Translations under genes and position numbers: made by a program
Origin: Verrucomicrobiota bacterium
GTDB taxonomy: Bacteria > Verrucomicrobiota > Verrucomicrobiia > CAIQCK01
Length of the DNA: 64,000 nt
Direction of reading: 5' to 3'
Assembly (NCBI GenBank): GCA_016235595.1
Contig: JACRJX010000008.1
Location: 231,092-295,091 of the forward strand
In this document: piece by piece, positions 45,263 to 53,903 of the stretch
Position numbering within the stretch: position 1 is the first letter of the stretch
Layout: the number at the start of each line of letters is the position of its first letter
The notes under the pieces: generated by a model
Databases searched by the model: none
What the model saw: only the letters and a program-made list of their open reading frames with translations
What the model was told of the DNA's origin: nothing

Positions 45263-46154
45263 GAAATTGGGTCCAGATTACGCTCTGGTTTGCGTCAAAC
45301 AGCACTTCGAGGTCGCCGAAAGTTGTCGCGAAGTTGCGGGTTCGGAGATCGCGGCAGACGAGCAATTCGCCCGCATCGGTTTTGTCAGCGCTCACGACAT
45401 GATAGGCGGGCGACAGGTCGCGCATGATGGCAAACTCCGGCACATTCGCAAGCCACCTGGCGTGGGTGGCATCGAACACCTTCTGGACACCGAGCATCTC
45501 CCGCTTTCCTGTGACGGCGTTGAGCCGGAAAAGCTGGACGCAGGTGTCCTCCTCCGTCGTTCCAAGGAATTGCCATGGCCAAAGAGCCGAGGGCACAAGC
45601 GACACCGCCTCAGGCGCGAGCGACCCGGCGCGCCGTCGCAACCAGCCCTTCACGCAAAAGTAAAGGGCGATCACCCCAAAGAACGCGACCGCAAGCCAAG
45701 CGGGACCTGTACCTTCCGGGAAGAACGTCCAAAGCATCCAGCCCGCCGCAACGGTCGTTGCAGCCAGCACGAAGGCATCAATGAAGAACACCCATTCCAA
45801 GCAGAATCTCTTGCGCGAAAAGGGCGCGAGCAACGTCACTCCAAGCGTATTGCTGAAGTCCAGCAGCGTATGGAACACAAGTCCGGCGAACAGCCCCAAA
45901 CCAAGCAGCAATCCATCGGCACCACAGGCGGAGGCCGCCAGTCCGATGGCGGCGCTGGCCACCGCTTGAACCGGCAGCGCGTGGCTCCATGTCTGGTGTG
46001 AGCGCAGGAATGCGCGCTTGCCAAAGACGCGGCTCAAGGCATCCAGATCCGGCAACACCGATCCTGTGATCAGCCCCAGCGCCAATTCCGGGCTTGAAGC
46101 CATGAAAGGCGCGGCTGCGACAAGTCCGATTCCCGCATGAGTGACGATGTCCAT
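45255..46154 (-). CDS. Membrane-bound metal-dependent hydrolase (YdjM/DUF457 family)
   Basis: 299 residues. The N-terminal 190 residues follow the YdjM family: DIVTHAGIG with an early His, GSVLPDLDAL, SHQTWSHAL and LLDFSNTLG, the His/Asp residues sitting between hydrophobic helices. After the last helix comes an about 100-residue C-terminal domain with beta character (LGVQKVFDATHARWLANVPEF), not part of the usual family. E. coli YdjM is a LexA-regulated membrane protein of uncertain role. Its ATG shares one base with the stop of the small receiver-like ORF upstream. Confidence 0.8.
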   Translation of the reverse strand: MDIVTHAGIGLVAAAPFMASSPELALGLITGSVLPDLDALSRVFGKRAFLRSHQTWSHALPVQAVASAAIGLAASACGADGLLLGLGLFAGLVFHTLLDFSNTLGVTLLAPFSRKRFCLEWVFFIDAFVLAATTVAAGWMLWTFFPEGTGPAWLAVAFFGVIALYFCVKGWLRRRAGSLAPEAVSLVPSALWPWQFLGTTEEDTCVQLFRLNAVTGKREMLGVQKVFDATHARWLANVPEFAIMRDLSPAYHVVSADKTDAGELLVCRDLRTRNFATTFGDLEVLFDANQSVIWTQFHV

Positions 46155-46321
46155 CAGACGTTTCCTTCCATCACGCCACGGGTGTCTCTATCGCTTTCGG
46201 CCATCATCGAAGGCGCATTGCGCCAGACCTTCATTTCAAAGTCATCTCCATGCGTGACAACGCTCTTTTGAAACGCTGCGGTGCGCCCGTCGTTGTCTTC
46301 GAGAATGAGGATGGATTTCAT
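46154..46321 (-). CDS. 55-residue receiver-like fragment, translationally coupled
   Basis: A small ORF between the NAD-kinase-like gene (ATGA overlap at its start) and the YdjM-like gene (TGATG overlap at its end). It reads MKSILILEDNDGRTAAFQKS, then a DDFEMKVWRNAPSMMAE segment, and stops 17 residues later. The start is a receiver-like first strand with the acidic pocket (EDN). It resembles the beginning of the receiver-like proteins annotated as cyclic-phosphate processing, which are more than twice as long, so it is probably a truncated gene held in frame by its couplings. That family link is from memory and needs a search. Confidence 0.6.
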   Translation of the reverse strand: MKSILILEDNDGRTAAFQKSVVTHGDDFEMKVWRNAPSMMAESDRDTRGVMEGNV

Positions 46322-47319
46322 TCAACCAACACTCCCTTCCGCTCGGCGAGGCCGATGACGGCTTGCGTGCCAGAATTGAATTCCAAAAAATCCTTCTCGA
46401 TGCCGTCGCTGAAGATGACGCCGTTCTCCGCCATGCGCGATTCGAGGATGAGCGGCGTTTCAGCCGTGACGCGGCCAAACACCAACGACGCACCCGTGGT
46501 CTTCGTCGGAAAGGGTTCGCGCACGGTGTAAAACAGGTAGTTCGCGTCCCAGGCGAACTCAGTCTTTACGTTCACGCGAACTTTCGGGTTTCCTTTCCCT
46601 CTCTGGCCCGTGGCCGTGAACAGATCTGCTGCGGGCTGACGAGCCAGCGCCGAGCCTGCCAATTGGCTTATGGCCGCCGCGCCGGTGAGCAGGCTTTTCA
46701 GCCAGCCGGTCGAACCCATGCCTGTCGAGACAATCACACCGCTCGACGATTGCGTTTCGTTCGCCTCTCCGCTGCGGATCAGATAGCGTGCCGAGCCATG
46801 CGTTTTCGGGCCGATGAACAGGTCGTTCACGCCATACAGCGTCTGTCCGTTGTTGAGCGCCGCCTTCGCCATGGTCACAGAGCGTGTTGGACGCTTCCGC
46901 ATCACCACTTCCGGCATCACCCTGGGCAGGTCGCTGACCCGGAAAGGGAGCAACCGGCCGTCCCATCGCTCCGGGTCGGGATTCACACCGACCACGGGTT
47001 GGCCGTTGAGGTATTTCAACGTGTTCGCGACCAGGCCGTCCTGACCCAGCGTGACCACCGTGTCTTCCGGCGCGAAGACGAAGTTCGGCAGGAAGCCGCG
47101 GTCCACGACTTGAACCCGACCCATCTGGGCAAGCGCCGCCTGCGTCCCGGTCAACGCATGATGATACGTTTCGTCCTCGCGGAGGTAGTCCGAAAAGTCC
47201 GCGCCCTGGTGCTCGACGTAGAACCGGGCCTGGCTGACGGTGTTGAACCGGATCACCAGTTCAGCCAGGCGCGTCGGCCGGGTCACGAGAACGATTTTGT
47301 TGTCGGTCAACCGGTTCAT
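46318..47319 (-). CDS. NAD kinase-like protein with altered GGDG motif
   Basis: 333 residues, overlapping the SPFH gene by ATGA. The NAD-kinase/DAGK fold is supported by VVTLGQDGLVANTLKYL, where the invariant GGDG is GQDG (residues 92-95), by PVVGVNPDPERWDG, by a GVNDLFIG strand in place of NE/D, and by GVIVSTGMGSTGWLKSLL matching the STPTGSTAY region. It would make NADP from NAD. The Gly-to-Gln change touches the ATP/phosphate site and the N-terminal 80 residues are not typical, so activity may be altered. Context in a NAD operon supports the assignment. Confidence 0.8.
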   Translation of the reverse strand: MNRLTDNKIVLVTRPTRLAELVIRFNTVSQARFYVEHQGADFSDYLREDETYHHALTGTQAALAQMGRVQVVDRGFLPNFVFAPEDTVVTLGQDGLVANTLKYLNGQPVVGVNPDPERWDGRLLPFRVSDLPRVMPEVVMRKRPTRSVTMAKAALNNGQTLYGVNDLFIGPKTHGSARYLIRSGEANETQSSSGVIVSTGMGSTGWLKSLLTGAAAISQLAGSALARQPAADLFTATGQRGKGNPKVRVNVKTEFAWDANYLFYTVREPFPTKTTGASLVFGRVTAETPLILESRMAENGVIFSDGIEKDFLEFNSGTQAVIGLAERKGVLVE

Positions 47320-48341
47320 TTTCTTGCGGCCTGCGGTGTCAACAATTCCCGAAGCAAATCGGGCGAGATGTTGAGCTGGCCGATCTTGTCCGCCTTGCCG
47401 GCGAGTTCCTGGAACGCGAAGGCAATGAGTTGCTCCGGCTTCATGCTGGTGCTGGCGAGCGCCTGGAGAACCTTCGCATCCGCGCTGCCGAGCGCCTTCA
47501 TCGTGCTCGACACGCCGTAGGCGCGGGCATCCGCCTCCGCCCGGGCGTTGTCCGCCGCCAGCGCGACTAGACTCTTGCGCCGGTCTTCCAGGCCGATGTT
47601 CGATTCGAGCGCCTCCTTCTTGAGCAAGCCTTCCTTCTCCTGCACAGCCCGCTCGGCGTCCATCTGCGTTTCACGAATCTGGCGCTTCTTGGTTTCGACG
47701 GCGATCTCGGTATTCAACTCGTTTTCCTTGATCGAGCGCTCCTGCTCCACGGCCGAATTACGCCGCGCGTAGATGGCATCGTCCGCTTCGCGGAAAAGCC
47801 TCTCCCGCGTCTCGGCTTCGAGCGCCCGCGCCGTCTCGGGTGTCGGCTTGATGGCCAGGATCGAGAGGCCCAGCACTTCCAATCCGAGCAACGTGATTTC
47901 ATCCGAGGCGACCAGCCCGGCCTTCACGGCCTTGACCAGTTCGTTCGAAGCCCGGATGGCCTCGCGCAGCGGGAGCTTCTGGAGTTCAGTCCGCGCGAGC
48001 ACGTTGATCACGTGGATCACGCGTTCGGGCAGCTTCTCCGGATCTTCCGAGACATACGCCTGGGCGTTGGGCGCGAGCGTGTAGTTAAGCAACGCGGCCA
48101 ATCGCTTGGGATCGCCCACGCGATAGGTCACCTGGCCCTGGATGGTGACCGCCTGAAAATCCGCCGTGGTCTCCTGAAATATCAACGGCACATCGGCGCT
48201 GGCCACAGGCACGGCCACCAGCGAGGTCGTCGGCGCGTAGTAAAAGAAGGAGAGGCCAAGGCCTTCGCGGACGATCTTCCCCCCGCGATATTCCAGGAGG
48301 TAAGTGGTGGGTTGAACCTTGATGAATTTTATGCCGAACAT
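47316..48341 (-). CDS. SPFH/Band-7 domain protein
   Basis: 341 residues. Residues about 5-190 form an SPFH domain (VQPTTYLLEYRGGKIVREG, VTIQGQVTYRVGDPKRLAAL, LARTELQKLPLREAI, SILAIKPTPETARALEAE). A long charged coiled coil follows (about 190-275) and then a helical tail. There is no N-terminal membrane helix, unlike flotillins and HflK, so it may be soluble or peripherally bound. Members form ring-shaped oligomers. Its presence in a NAD/ADP-ribose operon is unusual; a scaffold role for the neighbouring enzymes is an inference. Confidence 0.88.
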   Translation of the reverse strand: MFGIKFIKVQPTTYLLEYRGGKIVREGLGLSFFYYAPTTSLVAVPVASADVPLIFQETTADFQAVTIQGQVTYRVGDPKRLAALLNYTLAPNAQAYVSEDPEKLPERVIHVINVLARTELQKLPLREAIRASNELVKAVKAGLVASDEITLLGLEVLGLSILAIKPTPETARALEAETRERLFREADDAIYARRNSAVEQERSIKENELNTEIAVETKKRQIRETQMDAERAVQEKEGLLKKEALESNIGLEDRRKSLVALAADNARAEADARAYGVSSTMKALGSADAKVLQALASTSMKPEQLIAFAFQELAGKADKIGQLNISPDLLRELLTPQAARK

Positions 48342-48387
48342 GGTCGTTCCTTTCGTTTGGGTCGTTTTTTTGCGAATCGAGTTCCGA

Positions 48388-49077
48388 CTACAGCTCGAAA
48401 TTGAAACCTTTCTTCTTCAGCTTCTCGTATTTGTCCGTGTCGAAACGGAACAGTTGGGCCGGGCGATGACGCCCGGTCATCTGAGTTTCCTTGAGCGGGA
48501 CAAGCAGCTCGAAGCCCAGGACTTTCTTGCGGAAGTTGCGCTTGTCCAAATCGGTTTCGAGCACGGCCTCGTAAAGGTGCTGGAGCTGTGACAGCGTGAA
48601 CTTGGGCGGCAGCAGCTCAAACCCGATGGGCTGGTAACGCACCTTGCCCTTGAGCCGGGCCAGCGCGACTGCCAGAATGTCCGCGTGATCAAAGGCCAGC
48701 TTCGGCACTTTCGAAATCGGAAACCAACGAGCATCCGCAGCGTCGGTGGCAGCCTTGGTGCCGTGCGCCGCCAGTTTGACGAGAGCGTAATAGGCGACGC
48801 TGACAACGCGTTCGCGAGGATCGCGTCCCACCGTGCCAAAAGTGTAAAGCTGTTCGAGGAACACGCCCTTGAGGCCCGCTTCCTCCTCCAACTCACGACG
48901 CGCGGCGTCATCCACCGTTTCTTCCACGCGGACGAAGCCACCAGGCAACGCCCACTTTCCTTTGAACGGGTCAAGGGCACGCTCGATGAGAAGCACCTTG
49001 AGTTCGCCTTCATCGAAGCCGAAGACCACGCAGTCCACGGTCAGGGCTGCCCGGGGGTATTGATAGGTGTGAGGCAT
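48388..49077 (-). CDS. nrtR: NrtR-type NUDIX regulator of NAD metabolism
   Basis: 229 residues from ATG 49077 (GAAAGGAC upstream). An ADP-ribose-type NUDIX domain is followed by a winged helix. The NUDIX box is readable: [24 protein letters not shown], close to GX5EX7REUXEEXGU. The C-terminal part ([40 protein letters not shown]) is the winged-helix pattern of NrtR proteins. NrtR relatives repress NAD-biosynthesis genes and release DNA on binding ADP-ribose. It lies inside an operon and beside genes of NAD salvage. Three copies of a shared 19-bp site precede these units. Catalytic activity may or may not be retained. Confidence 0.9.
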   Translation of the reverse strand: MPHTYQYPRAALTVDCVVFGFDEGELKVLLIERALDPFKGKWALPGGFVRVEETVDDAARRELEEEAGLKGVFLEQLYTFGTVGRDPRERVVSVAYYALVKLAAHGTKAATDAADARWFPISKVPKLAFDHADILAVALARLKGKVRYQPIGFELLPPKFTLSQLQHLYEAVLETDLDKRNFRKKVLGFELLVPLKETQMTGRHRPAQLFRFDTDKYEKLKKKGFNFEL

Positions 49078-49096
49078 GACAAGGGTCCTTTCAGGT

Positions 49097-49738
49097 TTAG
49101 CTGCGATCAATTCCGACATGCTTGGCAATTTCAGGATTGCTGATTGGGTAAACCTCTTCTTGAGGTGTAACCAAATCCCTAAAACCATTGGATTGGGCGT
49201 TTGCTCGCTGCTCCGTCACAAAGTCTGAGATGTCTTCGATGCTCACAATCCAGGTTTGTACGTATCTGCGGAGAACATCACCAGCAAGGCCGAGTTGAAT
49301 CGCCCGGCGCTCCTGTCTGCCTCCGCGGGGGTCGTGATCTGGATCCCACTGCAAACGGACGCGAGATTCGGCAAGATGTGCCTTCCAATTCTCAGGCGAA
49401 CCATGAATTTCCGGCGAGTAACTGGAATGAACAGCCTGTTGAAGAATCTCGTCGAAGGCGATCCGCCGCAGTCGCACGGCCAACGTGACCTCCTGCCCTT
49501 CTTTCGTTCCCCAACCGGAGCGATACATCATCCAAAGGAAATTTGGCTTGATCCAACTCATGCGGTTCAAGCTGAACTCACCGCCAAATTTTTGATGTTT
49601 GGCAGCGAAGAGACCGATAGCTGGTCGATACGCTTGATAAACCACAATCGTTTCTGCGTCGAATTGGGCCAGAATGTGCTGTCCGAACGCTGGCCAACGT
49701 TTCGATTGATCAGAATATGGTTCTGTCCGAAGGTTCAT
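49097..49738 (-). CDS. DUF4291 family protein
   Basis: 213 residues, 5 bp after the gene upstream and 19 bp before nrtR. The conserved DUF4291 features are visible: [20 protein letters not shown], the [22 protein letters not shown] block and [17 protein letters not shown], then [12 protein letters not shown] and [13 protein letters not shown]. Its biochemical function is not established to my knowledge. Constant company with NAD- and ADP-ribose-related genes here suggests a NAD-consuming or ADP-ribose-related activity, but this is an inference from context alone. Confidence 0.88.
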   Translation of the reverse strand: MNLRTEPYSDQSKRWPAFGQHILAQFDAETIVVYQAYRPAIGLFAAKHQKFGGEFSLNRMSWIKPNFLWMMYRSGWGTKEGQEVTLAVRLRRIAFDEILQQAVHSSYSPEIHGSPENWKAHLAESRVRLQWDPDHDPRGGRQERRAIQLGLAGDVLRRYVQTWIVSIEDISDFVTEQRANAQSNGFRDLVTPQEEVYPISNPEIAKHVGIDRS

Positions 49739-49743
49739 TTGGG

Positions 49744-50103
49744 TTATTTCTCCTCTGCCTTGTATTCCGCGATCACTTCAATCAGTCCAACGATATTTCG
49801 ATTCATCTCGGCCAGTTTTTCGGCCGGGATCCACAGCTCACGGTGGAGCGATGCACCCACCTGCTGTGCCGGATATGAAGCCAGAAACTCCTTTCGCACC
49901 GCAAAACGGGTGACGTAGCCAGCGCCGCTGGCCGCAACATTCCATTCCCGTGCAATCTGACGGGCGTATTCCTCGTTTAGAACCGGATAAAAGATGGGTT
50001 GATCGGGCAGACGAGGCGGGAACTTCCGGAACCCACTGGCCGCAATCAATGCCAGCTCTTTCGGCCCGATCGGACGATAGAGGATGATGGTTTCAACATT
50101 CAT
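49744..50103 (-). CDS. ADP-ribosylation/crystallin J1-like small protein
   Basis: 119 residues, first gene of the long minus-strand NAD operon. The pattern TIILYRPIGPKELALI, FPPRLPDQPIFYPVLNEEYA and RELWIPAEKLAEMNRNIVG is that of short proteins annotated as ADP-ribosylation/crystallin J1; these are not the ADP-ribosylglycohydrolase fold despite the name. Function is unknown. Its start is about ten bases from the 19-bp operator-like site, so the mRNA leader is short. Being promoter-proximal it may be the most strongly expressed gene of the unit. Confidence 0.8.
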   Translation of the reverse strand: MNVETIILYRPIGPKELALIAASGFRKFPPRLPDQPIFYPVLNEEYARQIAREWNVAASGAGYVTRFAVRKEFLASYPAQQVGASLHRELWIPAEKLAEMNRNIVGLIEVIAEYKAEEK

Positions 50104-50112
50104 GACTAGTAA

Positions 50113-50131
50113 GTGTTCGTATTACACTACC
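50113..50131 (-). promoter_or_regulatory. Candidate NrtR operator 1 (nadE/pncA-locus minus operon)
   Basis: Minus-strand GGTAGTGTAATACGAACAC contains AGTGT-N7-ACACT on the plus strand, a perfect inverted repeat. It is one of three related 19-bp sites (also 50136-50154 and 55376-55394). It lies 9 bp ahead of the first ATG of the minus operon and covers the TAATAC that would serve as -10, which fits a repressor site. Confidence 0.7.
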
Positions 50132-50135
50132 TACT

Positions 50136-50154
50136 GATAGTGTATATTGCACAC
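50136..50154 (+). promoter_or_regulatory. Candidate NrtR operator 2 / divergent promoter
   Basis: GATAGTGTATATTGCACAC, 16 of 19 identical to the site before pncB. TATATT at 50143-50148 can serve as -10 for plus-strand transcription; an ATG follows at 50156, where transcription would start. Same AGTGT-N7-ACAC geometry as the other two sites. Confidence 0.7.
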
Positions 50155-50155
50155 C

Positions 50156-50266
50156 ATGTCAAGCTGGATTCTGAAAAAGATGAATTCGACCGCCCATTCG
50201 GGTAGTCTCCCGGCTGCAAGTTCAGAGCGAACAACAGCTTCAACATCGAAATACAGACACACATGA
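50156..50266 (+). CDS. Possible leaderless 36-residue leader peptide
   Basis: An ATG placed two bases after operator 2 opens a frame MSSWILKKMNSTAHSGSLPA and onward to a TGA that overlaps the ATG of the methyltransferase gene (ATGA). The same operator-to-ATG spacing is seen at pncB. If the transcript starts at the A of this ATG, the peptide would be made without a ribosome site and translation could be coupled to the next gene. Ser/Thr-rich, no homology recognised. Confidence 0.5.
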   Translation: MSSWILKKMNSTAHSGSLPAASSERTTASTSKYRHT

Positions 50267-51879
50267 ACTACCTGCTGTTTCCCGGCCGGCATCTTGTCAA
50301 CACGATGTTCCAAGACACCTATCTGCGGAGGATTCTGTCCACACCACCCTCCGAGCTGCCCGGATTCCTGCCCGGCCGGGCTTCGCTGAGTGCTTCTCCC
50401 GCTGGAATCATCTTCGCAATCACCTCGGCCAATCAGGAGAATTCGCGCTTCAATCCTATTCCGTTTCATGTGCGCGCGATGGGTGTGGACCGCTTCGCGC
50501 GCGACCTGCGGCAGCGGGCGGTTTTCGTTTTCCGGGTGTTTGGCATTCCACACTACGGACATACGGAGTCCTTTGCCCGGTTTACGGTGAAGGAGATTGC
50601 CAATCAGAGTGAACAACACATCAAGCTGACCCCGGAGAACTGTCTCGTGCTTTGTTCCACGGCTGAAGTCATCCAGCTCTATCGGGAGATGGGGTTTGCC
50701 ATTGCACCGGCGGAGTTGGCTGAACCGGAGCCGAAACCGGCGACACCGATTGAGATTATTCGTGAGATTGGAGCACACGGCTCGGATTGGAAGACCCGAC
50801 CCTTGGTCAAATGCCACCTGGCTCCGAGCCACCAGAGCTTGTTTGAGGACCTGCCGGAAGTCCCGCAACGAATCGCGCGGCTATATCAGGATCCGCTGAC
50901 CAACCAGGAAGGCAGCCTGACGGAAACGCGAAATTACAGCACCTACGCTCACGGAATGAATGAGATCATCCGCCTCAAGTATCTCGACATTCGCGCCGTC
51001 ATTCGACCGGGACGGATTGTGGATGAAGGGTGCGCAGATGGCGCGCTGCTGGCAGAGATCAGTCGCGACTTTCCGGATTCCGATTTGTTTGGAATCGATC
51101 TATCGGCGGAGTTTGCCGGAAGATTCCATGAACGCCAGCGCGCCGGGGAATTCGGCGGCACCTATGTCCATTTCTTTCATCGCAATCTGCTGGACCACGT
51201 TTTTGAACCCGGCTCCATCGACACGACAATCTGCAACAGCACCCTGCACGAGCTCTGGAGTTATGCTGAACAGGAAAAGACCGTGCGTGATTATCTCGCC
51301 GAGAAATTCCGTCAACTGCGTCCCGGCGGCAGGTTGATCATTCGCGACGTCGTCGGGCCAGAGGGTGGGGATCGGGAAGTTCTGCTTTGGTGTTCAGATA
51401 AGGATGGATCGAACCTTGCATCAGACGAGCTCTCCAAGCACGCGGGTCGTGACGCTGCGTGGCTGCAACACCTTTCGACACGCAGCCGCTTTTGTTTGTT
51501 TGCCAAAGACTTCCTTGCCGGGAAACGCCCGTTTCCTTATCAGGAGACTGTGCACGACGGACGTCCATTCTGTCGGCTTACCCTTCGGCAAGCTGCCGAA
51601 TTCCTTTCCAAGAAGGATTACACCGGCAACTGGAAGCCGGAAATGAACGAGGAGTTTTGCTTCTGGGATTTTGCCATGTGGAAGACCGTCCTGGCCGAAA
51701 TTGGGTTCCGCGTTCACGAGAACCCGAATGATCCAGCCCAAGGCTCACGCGTTTACACGAACCCGTGGATCGTCCAGAACCGTTACGAGAACCGTGTCGC
51801 CTTGTTCGACGCGGGCATGCAGTCTCTGCCGTGGCCTCCCACCAATATGGTTCTCGTGGCAGAGAAACCCCGGCAATGA
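50263..51879 (+). CDS. SAM-dependent methyltransferase with unrecognised N-terminal domain
   Basis: 538 residues. Residues about 230-400 are a class I methyltransferase: GRIVDEGCADGALLAEI (motif I), DLFGIDLS, FEPGSIDTTICNSTLHELW and a LRPGGRLIIRDVVGPEG strand. Residues 1-220 form another domain with MNYLLFPGRHLVN, AITSANQENSRFNP, VRAMGVDRFARDL and LTPENCLVLCSTAEVI, which I do not recognise; its mixed alpha/beta pattern could be a nucleotide-handling domain. It is divergent from the NAD operon with an operator between them, and convergent with nadE. The substrate of methylation is unknown. Confidence 0.8.
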   Translation: MNYLLFPGRHLVNTMFQDTYLRRILSTPPSELPGFLPGRASLSASPAGIIFAITSANQENSRFNPIPFHVRAMGVDRFARDLRQRAVFVFRVFGIPHYGHTESFARFTVKEIANQSEQHIKLTPENCLVLCSTAEVIQLYREMGFAIAPAELAEPEPKPATPIEIIREIGAHGSDWKTRPLVKCHLAPSHQSLFEDLPEVPQRIARLYQDPLTNQEGSLTETRNYSTYAHGMNEIIRLKYLDIRAVIRPGRIVDEGCADGALLAEISRDFPDSDLFGIDLSAEFAGRFHERQRAGEFGGTYVHFFHRNLLDHVFEPGSIDTTICNSTLHELWSYAEQEKTVRDYLAEKFRQLRPGGRLIIRDVVGPEGGDREVLLWCSDKDGSNLASDELSKHAGRDAAWLQHLSTRSRFCLFAKDFLAGKRPFPYQETVHDGRPFCRLTLRQAAEFLSKKDYTGNWKPEMNEEFCFWDFAMWKTVLAEIGFRVHENPNDPAQGSRVYTNPWIVQNRYENRVALFDAGMQSLPWPPTNMVLVAEKPRQ

Positions 51880-51883
51880 CAGT

Positions 51884-53899
51884 TCAACGGGACTCTTCGG
51901 CAGGGTGGATGCGCTCCCTGAGTTCGGCCAATTCCACTTCAAATCCTCCCGACAGGATTGGAAAACGACACCACGTTTTCGGATCGAGATTCTCATCGTC
52001 AAGATGGAACGACGGTGCGTAGCGTTCGCGTTTCCATTGGTTGCGACACCAGAGCTTGAAGAAGCGCTCCACCCATAAACCGAGTTGCTGCGGGACTCGT
52101 GCTGGGAATTGGACTCGGATCAGTTCAAAGACTTCAAGCGGCGAACACTTGTCACGAATAGCCGCGCGCTCAATCGCGTCCAGCACATCGTAAGGCATCA
52201 GGTCGTCTTCGTCGGTTTGATGGCGATCGGCGGGGCGCAGTTCTGCTGTCGGCGCCTGCTGATTTACGACGGCCAGCGCGGGAATGGGATGCAAATTCTC
52301 CGGCCCAGAGGTTTCCAGCCACCGCAACCAATGCCGGAGAAATGCCTTGTCAATTCCTGCAATGGGACTCAGTCCGCCACTGGTATCTCCGTCCATCGTA
52401 GCGTAACCGACGGCCGCTTCGCTGCGGTTGCTGGTTGAGAGCAAGAGTGCGTTGCGCAAGTTCGCCAGCATCCAGATGCCAGGTGACCGCACGCGTGCCT
52501 GGATGTTCTGTAGTGCGAGATCATCCTGTTGCCAGTCCAGTTTCCTTCCGACGGCGGTTTCGATGGCACGCAGATAGCCTTGATGTATCGCTTCCACATT
52601 GAGTTCAAAGTGTTGTGCGCCGAGGGTTTCGGCAATGGCCCGAGCCGCGGCGCGAGTGACAGGTCCACTGTTGCCGGTTGCCTGGTACGCGGTCGTGAGT
52701 AAGGATTGTGCGAGAGCGCGGGGAGAGAACTCCACAGGCAGATCTCGACAATGACTCAGTTTTGCCCTTAAAGCGGTCTCACCCAGCTCTTTCAATGCAA
52801 GTTCCAAAGAGAGAGCCACCAAGCACGAAACTGCAGCCGAATCGGCCCCCCCGCTCAAAGAGACTACAAATCCACATGAACGACTTTTCCTCAGGTAGTC
52901 GAAGAGCGCGAGGGCTTCGGCACGGAGGAACTCTTCCTCCTTCAAATGAGGACTGTTCTCCCAAGTCTTTTCGGCAGCGGCTGAGGGTGCCTGTTTAGAG
53001 ACTCCTGATTGTGGCCAGCCGAAAGGCACACGGATTCGCAGTTTGGTGTCACCCTCAAGGTCGGGCTGAAAACTCGCCGTTCGCGCCTGATTCATCCGAG
53101 TGGCATCCACATCAAGGATTGCGCTCGTGAGGTGACAATCACAGAAACTGAAACGCGGTCCGGCAGCCAGGAGTTTGCCGCCTGTGGCAATGAGCGCGCC
53201 ACCATCGTAAATCGCCCGACCCGACTCGTTTCCAAGCGCATTCGCATAAACGTAGCTGACGCCAAAGGCGCGAGAGCCTTCGAGGACAAACCGTTTTCGA
53301 ACCTCCAGCTTGCCGAAGGCGAAGTGGCTGGCGCTCGGATTCAGAATGATATCCACACCATGAAGCGCCAGAGCCGCCCCGGGACGGTTTGCCACCCAGG
53401 CATCTTCGCAAATCTCGAACCCCATCCGGATGCCGCCGACATCAAAGTGCAGATCGCCGATGGAGAACGTTCCGCCCGTCGGCGAAATCCATTCATCGCG
53501 CACCCCTGACGGCCAGGGTTTGAACCAGCGAGGTTCGTAATGAATGCCGTCACCGGCAAGGAACTTCTTGGCAACCAAGCCAGCCAGCTTACCTTCGACC
53601 GCCAGCGCAGCGCAGTTGAAAAGGCTGTTCTGATGGAGGAGGGGAAGCCCAAAGGATACAACCATCCCGCGAGTTTCCGGCAACAAGGATTGGAGCAATG
53701 CCCATGCGCGCTGATGTGTGTTGGCGGAATGAAACGCGTCTTCGCAACCGTATCCTGTCAGGCACAACTCAGGCAGGCACAACAAACTGACGCCCTGCGC
53801 GCGCGCGGTCTTGATGGCTTCGCGTATATTCGCCTCATTGTGCCGCCAATCAAGGGGTGTCTGGTTCAGAACAGCGGCAGCAGCATGAACAAGTCTCAT
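51884..53899 (-). CDS. nadE: Glutamine-dependent NAD+ synthetase
   Basis: 671 residues. The N-terminal nitrilase-type glutaminase has the triad Glu44 (LPELCLTGYG), Lys111 or Lys112 (AKKFLAGDGIHY) and Cys164 (GFEICEDAW). The C-terminal synthetase has the PP-loop SGGADS (349-354). It converts nicotinate adenine dinucleotide to NAD using glutamine and ATP. It begins 4 bp after pncB and ends 5 bp from the convergent methyltransferase. No nadD for the step between PncB and NadE was found in the window. Confidence 0.96.
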   Translation of the reverse strand: MRLVHAAAAVLNQTPLDWRHNEANIREAIKTARAQGVSLLCLPELCLTGYGCEDAFHSANTHQRAWALLQSLLPETRGMVVSFGLPLLHQNSLFNCAALAVEGKLAGLVAKKFLAGDGIHYEPRWFKPWPSGVRDEWISPTGGTFSIGDLHFDVGGIRMGFEICEDAWVANRPGAALALHGVDIILNPSASHFAFGKLEVRKRFVLEGSRAFGVSYVYANALGNESGRAIYDGGALIATGGKLLAAGPRFSFCDCHLTSAILDVDATRMNQARTASFQPDLEGDTKLRIRVPFGWPQSGVSKQAPSAAAEKTWENSPHLKEEEFLRAEALALFDYLRKSRSCGFVVSLSGGADSAAVSCLVALSLELALKELGETALRAKLSHCRDLPVEFSPRALAQSLLTTAYQATGNSGPVTRAAARAIAETLGAQHFELNVEAIHQGYLRAIETAVGRKLDWQQDDLALQNIQARVRSPGIWMLANLRNALLLSTSNRSEAAVGYATMDGDTSGGLSPIAGIDKAFLRHWLRWLETSGPENLHPIPALAVVNQQAPTAELRPADRHQTDEDDLMPYDVLDAIERAAIRDKCSPLEVFELIRVQFPARVPQQLGLWVERFFKLWCRNQWKRERYAPSFHLDDENLDPKTWCRFPILSGGFEVELAELRERIHPAEESR

Positions 53900-53903
53900 G
53901 GCG

